DNA of 64,000 bases, taken from Cadophora sp. MPI-SDFR-AT-0126 (taxonomy: Eukaryota; Ascomycota; Leotiomycetes; Helotiales; Ploettnerulaceae). The translations under genes were made by a program, and so were the position numbers. The DNA is taken from NCBI GenBank assembly GCA_020747065.1, contig JAGMVK010000005.1, forward strand, positions 1,240,001-1,304,000, in the 5' to 3' direction. This document shows positions 35,605-46,229 of the stretch, piece after piece. The notes below the pieces were generated by a model. That model saw nothing but the letters and a program-made list of their open reading frames with translations, was not told the DNA's origin and made no database searches. Position 1 is the first letter of the stretch; every line of letters begins with the position of its first letter.

Positions 35605-38600
35605 TCAAGCATATCCGTGAACTTTTAGCCACTCCAAGAGGACTTTACCATCACGCTCCTTGTATGTCGCCCTACCAAGAATTGTATCACTAACAATCGC
35701 AAGCGTACGGTCATAACCTCTGTTGTCTCTGCCTTCAAAGAACTTGGCAATTTGTTTTTCCGTTTCCCTATCGCTGAACTTGTTCAAGCAGCAGAGAATG
35801 AATCGGTCAAGGACGACCATATTCTTGCCAAGGCGGTCTTTGATGGGCTCGAAGTTCTCTTGGAAGTAATTCCATAGACCGGATCTGGTATGGGGATTGG
35901 CAGCAAGCGCAATAGCTCCTGTATGCATGTCCTGTGTTGCAACGTCATTGAAGAGCAATGACAAGTAGTCAGGGAGAAGAGCCTGGTCCTGAAGATGACC
36001 GAGTTCCCGAACGATGGTTTCGCGACCGTCAATTGAGGTGGTTGAATGCCATTCGCTCTTCAGGAAGTCAAACTCGGATTTACCACCATAGCGAACCACC
36101 AATGCGTAGACAGCTGCACGAAGGTTGGGATGGATGGCAGACTTGTCTTTGCCAGAAACATAGAGGTCAAATCTCCGTTTCGCTTCTGCGATCACTCTAA
36201 AAGTTGTCAGCAATCCTGGTTACATCTGTCTGGAAAATGACATAGTTTACTTCTCATGACCATTCAATCCTGCCGTGATTATTAACAAGGCACGAACTTG
36301 ACCAGTAAGAAAGTCATCTTTCGCTGACGAGTCCCAGCCGATTCTCTCGACCGCGGGTGTGACCAGTTTGAGGACGAAATTCTTTAAACCAAGTGAAATA
36401 GTCCCATCATCTGCAAATACAGACTTCACCGTCGAAATGGAACCAAGAATCTGGGACCAGACCAAGAAATTCGTCTCAGCTTGAAAGCCCTCAACGAATG
36501 CCAAAAGTCCTGGAGTAGAACCTTCGCCAGAATATGCAAGGGCTCCAGCATCAGCAACCAATCCTGCCCAGAGTAAGCTTCACTATCAGGTTGGACGAGT
36601 AAGTGCTCCTACCGATCTTGTCTGAGAGACTTAGGCGGTCAATCTGACCGCCGAGGGTAGCGAGCCGAGTTCGAGGATAATTAGTGCGATAAAATCCAGT
36701 AGTGTCCTTGTTGATCTTGTAGAATGAATCATCGACATCTCGAACGATGTCCTCCTTCTTGGTCAATTCCAGAGGAGCAATATCTTTGCTTCCCACCTTG
36801 CCTTGTAATCTCAGAGGTACCCACCAAGTGGTACGGTCATCCTCATTCGTAACACTACACGCAATGGAAAGTCAGTAAATGACTTTCGAGAATGATTTGT
36901 GACAAGTCTCTTCGACTCTCGAGACAACGAAAAGCAGAAGAGAACGGGTTTGTCCAGTACGTACTCCCCGGTGGACAGATATCGATTTTGTTTGATTCCA
37001 ATTTGGCCTGGCTCCTCTCCGATAGTAACGACTGGGAAGCCGATTCTCAAAATCCATGGATCAATCAATGCCCGAATATCTTGACCAGATGCTTTACCAA
37101 CGGCAGACCAAAGATCGTTCGTCGTAGCATTTCCGAAAGCATGAGTTCGGAGATAGTCTCCCACACCCGTGAGGAAGACATCTTGTCCGAGATGAGCAGC
37201 CAACATGCGAATAACCGAGCAACCTGTCTTTCAAAGTAAGCATACTTAGCCGAAGAATACGCGCATCATCAGCCGCGAATATGTGGATCAAGGCCAGCCT
37301 AGGCGTCCAAGGTACAGTTCACTGACCTTTGAGGTAACTGATCTGATCAAACACTTGGTCAACATCAAGAGCATCTTTGACAGGGACGTCGATCGGATGA
37401 GAACTTCGCAGCGAGTCGAGACCAAACGCGCCCTGCATCCCTTCAGACACGAACTGAGGCCAGACATGCCAATCTGGATGAATGTGGTCGGTGACGAGCC
37501 AGCCAACCCAGGTTGCAAACCCCTCATTAAGCCAGAGCTCATTCCACCAATCCTATATTTTGACATATTAATCAATGATAATGCTCATAGTAAGAAAGGG
37601 CGCCTTTGTCCCGGGTGTGAGATTTACCATTGTCACCAAGTCGCCAAACCATTGGTGAGCAAGTTCGTGAGCAACGACGTATGCAATCCTGTTCTTAAAT
37701 TTCGCGTCGGAAGTTTTCTCGTCAAATAGAACAGCCGTGGTTCGGTAAGTAATCAATCCCCAATTTTCCATTCTGAGAAAGCGTAAGTACTGAATCAGAA
37801 AATTCCACAATACCATTATTAGGACTTACGCTCCGTGAGACTAGAAAATGGCACCGGTTAGCAGAGAGTCTTCTAGGGAGAAGGATGACTTATTATAGCC
37901 TACTAGATTAGTAAACAAGTCTGGAGAAGAGGTGGTGACATACAAATTCGTGGACAGCGAGGAGATCACACTTCGGTAGAGGGTAGTCGACTCCAAAAAT
38001 CTCAGAGTAGTAGTCAATAATCCGAGGAGTATGGTCAAGAGCGTATTGAGCCTGGGCTTTCAAGCCTCTGGTCGTGTAGACGCGGACAGGGAGAGCCTTG
38101 CCATTGTATTTGCGCTTGGTGAAGTCTTCAATGTATTCAAAATCTCCTACAGCCCATGCCACCAGGTACGTGCTCATGATTGGTGTCTTCTCGAATGAAA
38201 CTATCTTGAACCCATCCTTGGACTTCTTAACTTCCTTCTCGGGCATATTAGAAAGAGCCACCTGATCATCTGGGACCTCGATTTCGACATCAAAGGTTGC
38301 CTTGAGGTTGGGTTCATCGAAACAGGGGAAGGCTCTTCGGGCATCACAACTCTCGAATTGAGTCGAGAACATCACATGGTTATCTCCATCTTTCGGAACT
38401 GATGCAGCTGGTGTCGTAGCTGGCTTGTACTTTGACCTATAGAAGCCCGCCATATCGTTGTTGATAGTGCCTTGAAATCTGATGACGATGAGAGCTTTCT
38501 CGGAAGTTGGAAGACTCTCTGCAAAGTGGATGGTAGCTCGCTGCCTCGGAGCATCGTATGAGATACTGGTCGATTTGAAGCTCTGCTGGGTCTTCGTATG

Positions 38601-38816
38601 TTCCAATGATACCTCCACATCGTGAATTTTCAGTTGATGAGCATTCAGGGTAATCTCCTTTGAGCTCTTCAAGACCTTGGCTTGGATGGTGATAGTACCC
38701 TGGTAGCTAAATGCTCCTCCAAGCTCGATATCATACAAAGACAGATCATAATTGATCGGCTTGATATTGTCCGGAAGAATGTCCCGGTCAGAAGCCACAG
38801 GTAGAGCCATCCTCAT
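35605..38816 (-). CDS. APE2: M1-family zinc aminopeptidase (aminopeptidase 2 type)
   Basis: Eight exons on the minus strand: 38816-37944, 37840-37830 (11 nt), 37772-37628, 37552-37327, 37223-36965, 36854-36613, 36563-36251 and 36196-35605 (886 aa). All phases agree. Family hallmarks are the substrate-binding GAMENWG, encoded across the 11-nt exon and its neighbours, and the zinc site [10 protein letters not shown] with the third ligand in [10 protein letters not shown] 18 residues on. The N-terminal beta domain ([16 protein letters not shown]) and the C-terminal helical domain (ERAP1-like, ending [17 protein letters not shown]) are complete. Such enzymes (yeast Ape2/Aap1, human puromycin-sensitive aminopeptidase) remove N-terminal residues from peptides in the cytosol. 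ATG 38810 two codons downstream is an alternative start. No targeting signal is seen. Confidence 0.97.
37830..37840 (-). other. 11-nt microexon of the aminopeptidase gene
   Basis: The exon TCTCACGGAGC is flanked by TTTTCTAG and GTAAGT. It supplies the residues Ser-His-Gly and two bases of Ala needed to complete the invariant GAMENWG motif between exons that end in VHEF and begin with MENWG. Without it the motif cannot be formed. Confidence 0.9.
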
Positions 38817-39273
38817 GAATTATCAATCAAAGTTCGCGGGGTGTTTCTTAGGTACGATTGGCTGGATTGAGTGGCACTTGAACGATGTGAAAATTCTCAA
38901 TCGAGGGGTCGATTCTGTGTTGACTTTGTTTGATTCCACTTCCGTGACCTGGCAATCAGACGCCAGAATAATTCTCCTCGGAAAAACGAAGGCCCGAGAT
39001 GATGAAGGAAAGACCAGATTGAATGATCACATAGAATGAGCCCAATTGATCAGCATACAAATAAGGAAGGAGACTGGACAAGAAGTCAATCGAAACGGGT
39101 GATGGCGGGGTTCAAATGCTCATTGGCCGCCTTGCCGAGCACCGAGACAAGGCTGAAAGTCACAAACCAAATCCAGGAACAACAATGAACTGAACCCATC
39201 CCATTCGAGCAACCCAACATCCTGGAACATCGACAGCAAAGCCACATCAACAACTCCCCAACAGTCAGTCGCA
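38817..39273. other. Divergent promoter region
   Basis: This 457-bp interval lies between the divergent starts of the aminopeptidase and the CENP-W-like gene. I saw no gene in it. Confidence 0.45.
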
Positions 39274-39717
39274 ATGGCAGCCGGACAGAAGCTTTACCCA
39301 CGGGCTACCGTCAAGAAGATTGTCAAAGCTCATTCAAAGCGCAATGTCAGCAAGAACGTCGATGTCTTAGTGAGCTTCCCGTCGCGTCTCCCAGAAGCCC
39401 CTACCTAACAGTATCTGCAGATATTCCTCGACTATGCGCTCTTTCTGCAGACGTACGCGATCCCCTCCCATCATATTAGGTCTCTAGCATCGAGTGATGT
39501 AGGCTTTGAAAGCGCAGGCTGACAGGTATCTCTAGATTGATGAAGGAGGCTTCGATCAACGCGAAGCAAGCAGGGGAACGCGGCATCAGTGCGAAGAGCG
39601 TGAAGAAAGTCACAGAGGTACATATTCCGATACCATTGTGCGGTGCATCGGTACTCCTCCCGCCACTGTGACTAACAGGAACTTGTCCAGGTTTCATTGT
39701 CGAAGTTCAAGGGATGA
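39274..39717 (+). CDS. CENP-W-like histone-fold protein
   Basis: Four small exons: 39274-39369, 39421-39452, 39536-39617 and 39691-39717 (78 aa), with phases 0, 2 and 0. The product begins MAAGQKLYPRATVKKIVKAH. It then runs through a compact histone-fold pattern (SKNVDVLIFLDYALFLQT, LMKEASINAKQAGERG, ISAKSVKKVTE) and ends LSKFKG. The short length, R-A-T-V-K-K-I-V-K start, long central helix and K-x-V-T-E end resemble fungal CENP-W (Wip1), the partner of CENP-T in the constitutive centromere-associated network of the inner kinetochore. Other small histone-fold proteins cannot be fully excluded. For the last exon an acceptor at 39678, in frame, would add four residues; I prefer 39690 because GACTAAC lies at the right distance upstream. 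Confidence 0.75.
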
Positions 39718-40438
39718 ATGAGCCAGGGCTTTGCAGCAAAGGCTGATTAGCACTGGAACGGGACTCTCGAGGGAAACTTCAACAACAAAAGGGGGAGAAG
39801 CAAAGCAGATGCCCTGCAGTCGCCAGCAGAGCTGAAATGCTCCTCATGGTCGTCAAGGCGATGGAGGCACGTGCTGTAAGCCATGGATACCTAAAGTATG
39901 ATCGGAGGAGGAATGAGGCTGCAGCGCGAGTTGGTGAAGGGCAGATAGGACAGGACTGGTAGCCGTTGCGTACAGAACAGGACACGCAGAAGATGCAGAG
40001 ATTCGAGATGTCACCAATAAACAATGGCAGAATAAAGTCTCTATCGAAATAAACTTCAACGTCTGTAAGCCTGTGTGATTGTGACTGCAAGCTCCTCACC
40101 TCTGGTCTTCTTTCTGCCTCGTTCTGTTGCATTCCGCTTTCGCTTAGTCGCAACAGGGGTGTAGTGGTGGTCTGGCCGGGGAGCTCAGAAGGTTCCGTCA
40201 ACTCTGAACTTGAACTTGAACCTGACCAAACACAAAACACTCACAATTCCTACAATCCCACAAACTTAGTACCACAACCCCTACCTACTACCCTACCACT
40301 CACTTTCCATCTCCGACTATTTCAATACTCTGAACCAACAAGCCCGCGCACACAAGCCTGCCACTGCTCTACGACGAGCCTCTAAGTCACACAAACATCA
40401 ACACAAACTCACCACTCTCCCAAACCCAACTCCCTACA
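39718..40438. other. Intergenic region, 0.7 kb
   Basis: This is probably the promoter and CA/CT-rich leader of the Yag7-like gene (about 40,220-40,438). No gene was recognised. Confidence 0.4.
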
Positions 40439-42012
40439 ATGGCTGCCGCTGCAATCCAGAACCCCGTAGTCAAGACCGAGTCGAAGTCTGCGAAGAAGAA
40501 GAAAGCCGCCAAGACTACTTCTACTGAAATTGAGTCTCCGGCTTCCGTCGCGGACGTTGCTCCTGGAAATGGCGTTGCAGACAGTGCAAATGGCGACGGA
40601 GGTTACGAAAGTCCCTACATTAAGGAGCTTTACAAGTACGTATCATTGAAAGCGTTTCATAACGCCATTTTGCTGTGGTAGAGGAACAGCGGGACTAATA
40701 TTTGCACAGGAGTATTCGCAACGTTAACAAGAAGATCGTAAGTGGAGCTCCTCGAACTGCTCTTTGCGCTCTAGCTAACCACTTCATCTCCAGGCCAATG
40801 CCTCCAAAGTCGATAATATTGTCGCCGAAAATCCTGACAAGTCCCTCGACGATCTGGTGGCTTCCCGCAAGATCAATGCCGACCAGAAGGCACAACTGTT
40901 GAAGAAGCCCGCTCTCCAGGCATCTCTGACCCAACTCGAGGAGCAGATCGCACAATACAAGAAGTTCGACCAGGAATATAAGGTTAAATTGCAATCGGAG
41001 AAGGCCGAGTTCGAGAAGACTCACACCGAGCGCTCAAGCAAGGAGTTGGAGGAGGCTGTCAGTTCTGCAAAGTCCCAGGCTGCTGCAGCTGCTGTGAAGC
41101 AGCAACAAGATGACCTTCTCCTTCTGTCACAATTCTTGAAGCTGGCTGCTATTCGCAGAGGTGAAGATGAGGCTGCTGAGCTTGAGGAGAGCAAGGCTCT
41201 GGAAGGACTTTTGGCTCAGGTTTATGCCGGTGATGCCAGCGCTGTGGCTGCCATGCTCAATCTCATCCAAGGCTCTTCAGAGACCGTCACGAGCGTTACC
41301 GGAGAGCCCCTCTCTGTCACTTGTAAGATCTCTTGTTTGGAAACATCACGCAAGACTAACATCAGCTCTAGACGCCGACCTCAAGACCGCCTCCCTCGCA
41401 CAAATCCCAGCTGTCGCCCCAGAAGCCGAGCAAGTCGAGACGACCGAATACCCAGTAGAGTCTGACCCAACCATTGCCAACGCTGGTCTTACTGAGCTCG
41501 ATGCCCCTGCTGTTACCGAACTGACCAACGGACATGCCGAAGCCGCTTACGATCAAGGTATTCCAGCAAACTCAGGTTTCGGTGATGGGGCTGCCAATGC
41601 GGCTGCTGAGGCAAACTGGGACAACAACAATGACCTGTCTACAAGCCAGGAGTGGGTTGAGGTTCCTCGTGATGCCACTGAGACCGACACTGGTGTTGCT
41701 GCTACTCCTGCTGCTCCATCAAACAATCAGAGCTGGGCTGATGCCGAACCTGACTCCCCTACTCAAGTAAGCTCATATCTCCTACATCTCCCAGGACTTT
41801 GACTGATCACTTTCCAGCCAATCGCAACCCCACCAGCAAACGATGGATTCCAAGCCGTCGAGCGCAACCGTGACCGTGGCGGACGAGGCAACTTCCGTGG
41901 TGGACGTGGAGGTAGAGGCCGAGGCAACTTCCGAGGCGATGGATACCGTGGACGTGGTCGTGGTGGTTCAGGGGCCCCTCGCGGAGGCCGTCGGCCAGAC
42001 GAATCCTCATAG
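40439..42012 (+). CDS. YAG7: Yag7-like protein with RGG-rich C-terminus
   Basis: Five exons: 40439-40635, 40710-40737 (28 nt), 40794-41322, 41372-41766 and 41818-42012 (447 aa). The N-terminus is Lys/Ala-rich (SAKKKKAAKT). A conserved helical domain follows (ESPYIKELYK, SIRNVNKKI, ANASKVDNIVAENP) together with a long coiled coil (LEEQIAQYKKFDQEYKVK), which I recognise as the Yag7 N-terminal/dimerisation region. The second half is acidic and Asn/Thr-rich, with a Trp pair (SQEWVEVP, NQSWADAEPDSP), and ends in an RGG/RG array (GGRGNFRGGRGGRGRGNF), a typical RNA-binding and arginine-methylation tail. In yeast Yag7 is a poorly characterised, ribosome/translation-associated protein. An RNA-related cytosolic role is inferred from the RGG tail. 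Confidence 0.85.
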
Positions 42013-43249
42013 GCCTGAGAAGCCTCATGCTCGCTTCGGCGATCTGTGACAGCTCTCTCGTCTCCCGTGTAATATCTCCTCACTTGTTTTGCGGCATACT
42101 CCCCCGGCGTGAAAAAGGGGTTCTTGCATTGCATGCATGCATAAGCATTTTTGTGTCTAATCTTCCTTCTCTTCCTGTCTCTCATGATGATCGATGGCTG
42201 GATAGCTGGTGCTTCAGGCTGTTCTCTCTCTTTCTAGCATACTTGCGTGCTTGCTTACTTGCTTGCTTGCGTTCGTTGTCGGTAGGATGGGAGCATTTTG
42301 TGCTCCATGGTTTGGTCTGGTCTGATCTGGTCTGGTATGGGTCGAGGCTTGGTTGGGGCTTTCATGAAAGCAAAACAAAAATGGTCGGATGATACAACAT
42401 GAAAAGCAGAAGTCGAAATGAAGGAAATGAAGAAAGTAAACAAACACACCAAAAGCCTTCCCTTGCATTTATGATCTGGCGATCTGGCACTTGTGATTTC
42501 TGCGTGTTTCTTGACTTCTGCGAGCTTGGAAAAATGATTAGGGAAAAGTGTTGATTTGTATCGAACAAATTGTTAGATGATACCCGAGTTTGGCTCAGTT
42601 ATTGATCGGGTTGTACAGTACTTCACTGAATTACATCTCTCGTGAAAGGCCTTGGGGATGCACTTGTGGTCTCGAAATCTGCTTCTCATACCTCAATTCA
42701 TACACGTCTCTCATGGAGGTTTCCATGGACATAAATACACACCCGAATGAAAGGAAATGTTTCTCATCGGCCACGTTCAATACAGCATTCTGTGGAGAGC
42801 CGAGTCGAAGAGGTGCCTACCCAGAGTATATCTCCTACAATTGTGTTTGGAAGCTGAGATCAGGATCCGCTACGGGGTTTCTCTGATTTTTTTTATTCAT
42901 GCTCAGCTTCAAATATTCTCATTGAAGCATTAGGGACCATATCCGTTGCTATGCTGAAAACCGTTGTCTTTGATATTTGACTGCCAACGCTAGGTCTTGC
43001 AATCTCTCTGAGATTGTGATCGGGATGCCATTCTGGTGTTTTTATACTGGGATTATGGCAATTCCAGAATGTAACGACTATCCGAGCTTGACTTCACAAA
43101 ATCTTCAAATTCCATTGAATTTGAGAGTGTAGAAGTCAATAAATTGAACTACTACATGCAAAACCCCCGTAGTAAATTCCACAAATGCAACCCCCTTCCC
43201 CGACACGAGAGGCAACCTCGAAGTTGGCCGCCTGATATGCAACTCAAGT
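42013..43249. other. Intergenic region, 1.2 kb
   Basis: This lies between convergent genes. It carries short tandem repeats (CTTG units near 42,240-42,275 and GGTCT/GGTTT units near 42,305-42,345). No gene was recognised. Confidence 0.4.
42240..42345 (+). repeat. Short CTTG- and TGGTC-type microsatellites
   Basis: Imperfect CTTG(C/A) units occur at 42,240-42,275. Imperfect TGGTCTGG-type units follow at about 42,307-42,345, downstream of the Yag7-like stop. Confidence 0.6.
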
Positions 43250-44247
43250 TTACTCTTCAATGATAGCTGTTGAGCCCCCTCCAATAGTCCACTCACCACC
43301 ACTGCCCTTTGTTGGCCTGTGTTCTACCGTCAGCACCGAGAATCAAGACGGGGGTAGAGAAGGACAGGGTAATTCGAGACTTACATGACACAAGGTTGCC
43401 ATGCAACGTGCAATTGGTGGGTGAAAGCAACAGTGGCATCATCGTTCGACAGCTCGCCGGTCTGCTTCGAGTTCGTTGATGACAGTGCAATGCGATTGTT
43501 GACATTGAGGATACCGTTTGCGCCGCAAGGAGACCACTGTTGGGATTTGAAGTCAGTATGGTTTTCTGAAGCCTTGTTTTGATGCACCACAGGGCAATTC
43601 TCCTTCTGACAAGGTCATGGAACCTTCAGCAGGTTCTTGAAATTTGGTTTCCATTGCGGAATTTTACATGTCTGGGAATAATACAGATGATATGTGCGGG
43701 ACTTACAATCACAGCAGTTGACTCGATGAGATCTTGCTTGGTGTAAACATCACCGTTGACCCATTGTGCGCCAGAAATCGTGGAGCGCGTGGTGCAAGTT
43801 TGAGAAGCAGCTTGCGAGAAGAAGTACGAGGAGACGAATGTCCCTGTCACGCCAGGATCCAGACGAGCCCATCCGTGATAAGTGGCGTCGACAACAGAGT
43901 ACTGGAATCCACCTGGGTACTGCAGGCTGAGATGGATCTGGCACTGCTTGGTCTTGTCGGCTTGCGCGGCTGTAGGCCCGATATAAGTTTGGAAGGCATC
44001 GAAGCCGAATGTCACGACCTGTTGATAGTAAATACGAGCGTCTGTATATGAAAAGAGGAATGTCGAAACTTACGGTACGATCTGGGGAGATGGTGCTGGA
44101 GACAGAGCCTTGTGGACATCCATTGCCAGAGGATTGGGCGCTGATGATCTTGATTTCATCAGCGGGAGGGCTTTTAGCCTGGCGTTGGGCCACTGGATTG
44201 GCGAGTGCCAGGGCAGGAAGAAGGAGGGCAGCAGTAATGAGTTGCAT
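43250..44247 (-). CDS. Secreted DUF4360-family protein
   Basis: Four exons on the minus strand: 44247-44074, 44018-43707, 43536-43385 and 43316-43250 (234 aa); all phases fit. The signal peptide MQLITAALLLPALALA is followed by a short propeptide-like stretch with a Lys and Gln-Arg site. The mature part (IKIISAQSSGNGCPQGS, then VTFGFDAFQTYIGP, TKQCQIHLSLQYPGGFQYSV and SSYFFSQAASQTC) is the pattern of fungal DUF4360 proteins: small, Cys-containing, beta-rich and secreted. Six Cys are visible in the mature part, consistent with disulfides. Function is unknown in the family. A TATA-like element lies about 90 bp upstream of the ATG. Confidence 0.92.
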
Positions 44248-45040
44248 GATGAAGATGAGCTGAGATGACTAGGTAGAGGACTGGCTTGGAAGTGTGTTGA
44301 GTAGAGAAAGAAACCTTTCCTCGAGGAATCCGATGTTTATATACAAATCAGACGGCGCCTCACTGCACAATACTGTACTTAAACCTTAAGTATAGTGCGA
44401 TTCCAAAATTAGAATATCATATTCTCCCATATAACCTTTCCAATTTTCATTGCCTGTTCTGGCCCTTTTAGATCAACTGATCAGGCGGTCTCCGAGGAAG
44501 CAACGCGGGAGAGGCTGGCTGTTTGTTCTATTTTCAGACTTCCACCAGCTTGTTTGCATCTGCTGGATTGCGGGGTAGAAAGAGTACGAGAAGCTTCAAT
44601 TTGTATTAATCTATATCGTGCCTCGAGACCGAACCTGTCCACTTCCATATTGGAATCGACTCGGTTCTGGGTCCGCGAAAAGAACCGATCGCTTAGAGTG
44701 AGCCGGATGCAGATTTCGGGGAGCACAGGTGTTGGCTGGGGAAATAACTTTTCTGCCCCAAGCAGCAAATGAGGGAGCTTGTAGACTTGGTAGAGATTAA
44801 TCAATCTCATGTAATACACTTTAAGCATGGATTGATATGGTATCGGTTGGGGACACCATCCTTCATGTACTGTCGAGGCTCTTGCCACATCTATTGTGTT
44901 TTGGCAACTGGACTAGCCCATGACCAAGAAAGATGGGATGAACTGTTGTAATGTAGGTAGACTCGGCGTGACCGATGACGCAGGCAAAAAGGAGCTTCTT
45001 TTGCACCCAGAGAAAATCCAGGCATTTAAAAGATCGTCTT
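44248..45040. other. Upstream region of the DUF4360 gene
   Basis: Apart from the TATA-like element no feature was recognised. The first 200 bp upstream of the TATA element are AT-rich. Confidence 0.35.
44335..44343 (-). promoter_or_regulatory. TATA-like element of the DUF4360 gene
   Basis: On the minus strand the sequence TATATAAAC lies 88-96 bp upstream of the DUF4360 start codon, a normal distance for a TATA box with a short leader. Confidence 0.5.
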
Positions 45041-45640
45041 CTACATCCACATTTCACACTGGCTGAAAAGACGGCGAGGATTTGCTGGCATTTCATGTTT
45101 TGGCACAAGCCATAAAACAATATGAACCTCGCCACTGGATAGAGATCTCGCAAGGAACCGAAGTACCTGGCATCGGAGAATTGGCAAAGCACAATACGAA
45201 GAGGTACTTGGGTAGCTTAGCCAGGCTAAACACAATCCAATGGAACCATACCCCAGCCTGATGATTAACTTTAATTTGACAGCAGCTTGTTGTCGTACCA
45301 TGCATACACCCTGGACACTCGTACCTGTCAACAATCGGAACAGCAACGAGCTGGGTTCCAATACGGCGTTTACTCTGAGGACATTTTGCAGTCGCCGGAG
45401 AGATTTTGTAAAATACTCGAATTCATGCAGGAACATTGGAGCGAAAGTATAGAATAGCGAATTCTGCATCAAGAAAATACCAATAAAGAAATAGATAGCG
45501 ATTCTCAGCACGTCCTCGATCGCCGCATCTTCTGAGGTGGCGGCGATTTTCAGTCCCAGTAAAACGACCCAGGAGGGAAGCGGGAGATCGTAGGAGATCT
45601 CCACATTGCAGTGACAATGTAGCCATGCAGCATAATCTGG
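45041..45640 (-). pseudogene. Membrane-protein-like coding remnant, possibly a decayed prenyltransferase
   Basis: The minus strand encodes a clearly protein-like stretch: PSWVVLLGLKIAATSEDAA, then VLRIAIYFFIGIFLMQNSLF, strongly hydrophobic and helix-like. It is followed by EFEYFTKSLRRLQNV. Upstream of about 45,640 the frame is interrupted, no start codon or convincing exon set can be assembled, and downstream the hydrophobic pattern decays into a poorly protein-like frame. The order of a membrane helix and then an acidic/basic segment is faintly reminiscent of UbiA-type prenyltransferases around their first Asp-rich motif. The Asp motif itself is not there, so this naming is speculative. It could also be one exon of a gene I failed to splice. 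Confidence 0.3.
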
Positions 45641-45779
45641 TTAAAGTTGTAAGCATGAAAACCAATTGCCCTGGCGAGGACGAAAAGCGAAATTTCAGGG
45701 TGAAAATTGCAGGCGAGACCTACTGGTTAAATGTAGACTTCCCCACAGACCATTGGCGAAGATAAATATAGCCACCATA

Positions 45780-46229
45780 TTATGTAACAGCTAGCCTCTT
45801 TATTCCAACAACTTGCGCATTAAGATGTGAGCCAATGGATTCGTCTGGAAATGGCTCGTTAATAAGAATCCCATCGAGGAGTGCCGAGGCTGCAGCATGG
45901 ATATTCACTAAACACTGCAGAGCTTACAATTCGCCACTTTGGTTGTCGAAGTAAACGTTACAATTTCGTAAGTCCAGTGTTGTTCCCATAGCTGTCACAG
46001 AATCATTCTTACTGCTAAGTTTCCCCGGAAGTCTCTGGAAGGTGTTTGACCCTGCTCGCGATAGCAATTTGCGCATTAAAAGCATTGATCTCCCACAACA
46101 GATATCAATGCCACCTCGTCCGCACCTTGCTGGACGAACACAATTGGAAAGATTGCCAGCCTGTGGATTTGGTCTTGTGTATTTGAATGTGAGATTGTGC
46201 GATCTGCAAGTATTTTGTCGACGCCACAC
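45780..46229 (-). pseudogene. Coding-like remnant with an internal TAA, unrecognised
   Basis: On the minus strand a frame is protein-like from about 46,050 to 45,783 (FQRLPGKLSSKNDSVTAMG, later VNIHAAASALLDGILINE and GSHLNAQVVGIKRLAVT), broken by one TAA at 45926-45924 and ended by TAA at 45782-45780. Restoration is not attempted; I only note that a C-to-T change in a CAA codon would explain the internal stop. The family is not recognised. It may belong to the same decayed locus as the neighbouring membrane-protein remnant. Confidence 0.28.

Noticed and set aside
45920..45955. A 20-bp intron (GTAAGC ... TTTAG) that would remove the TAA at 45924-45926
   Set aside because: Far below any plausible intron size, and the flanking sequence is in one continuous frame across the stop.
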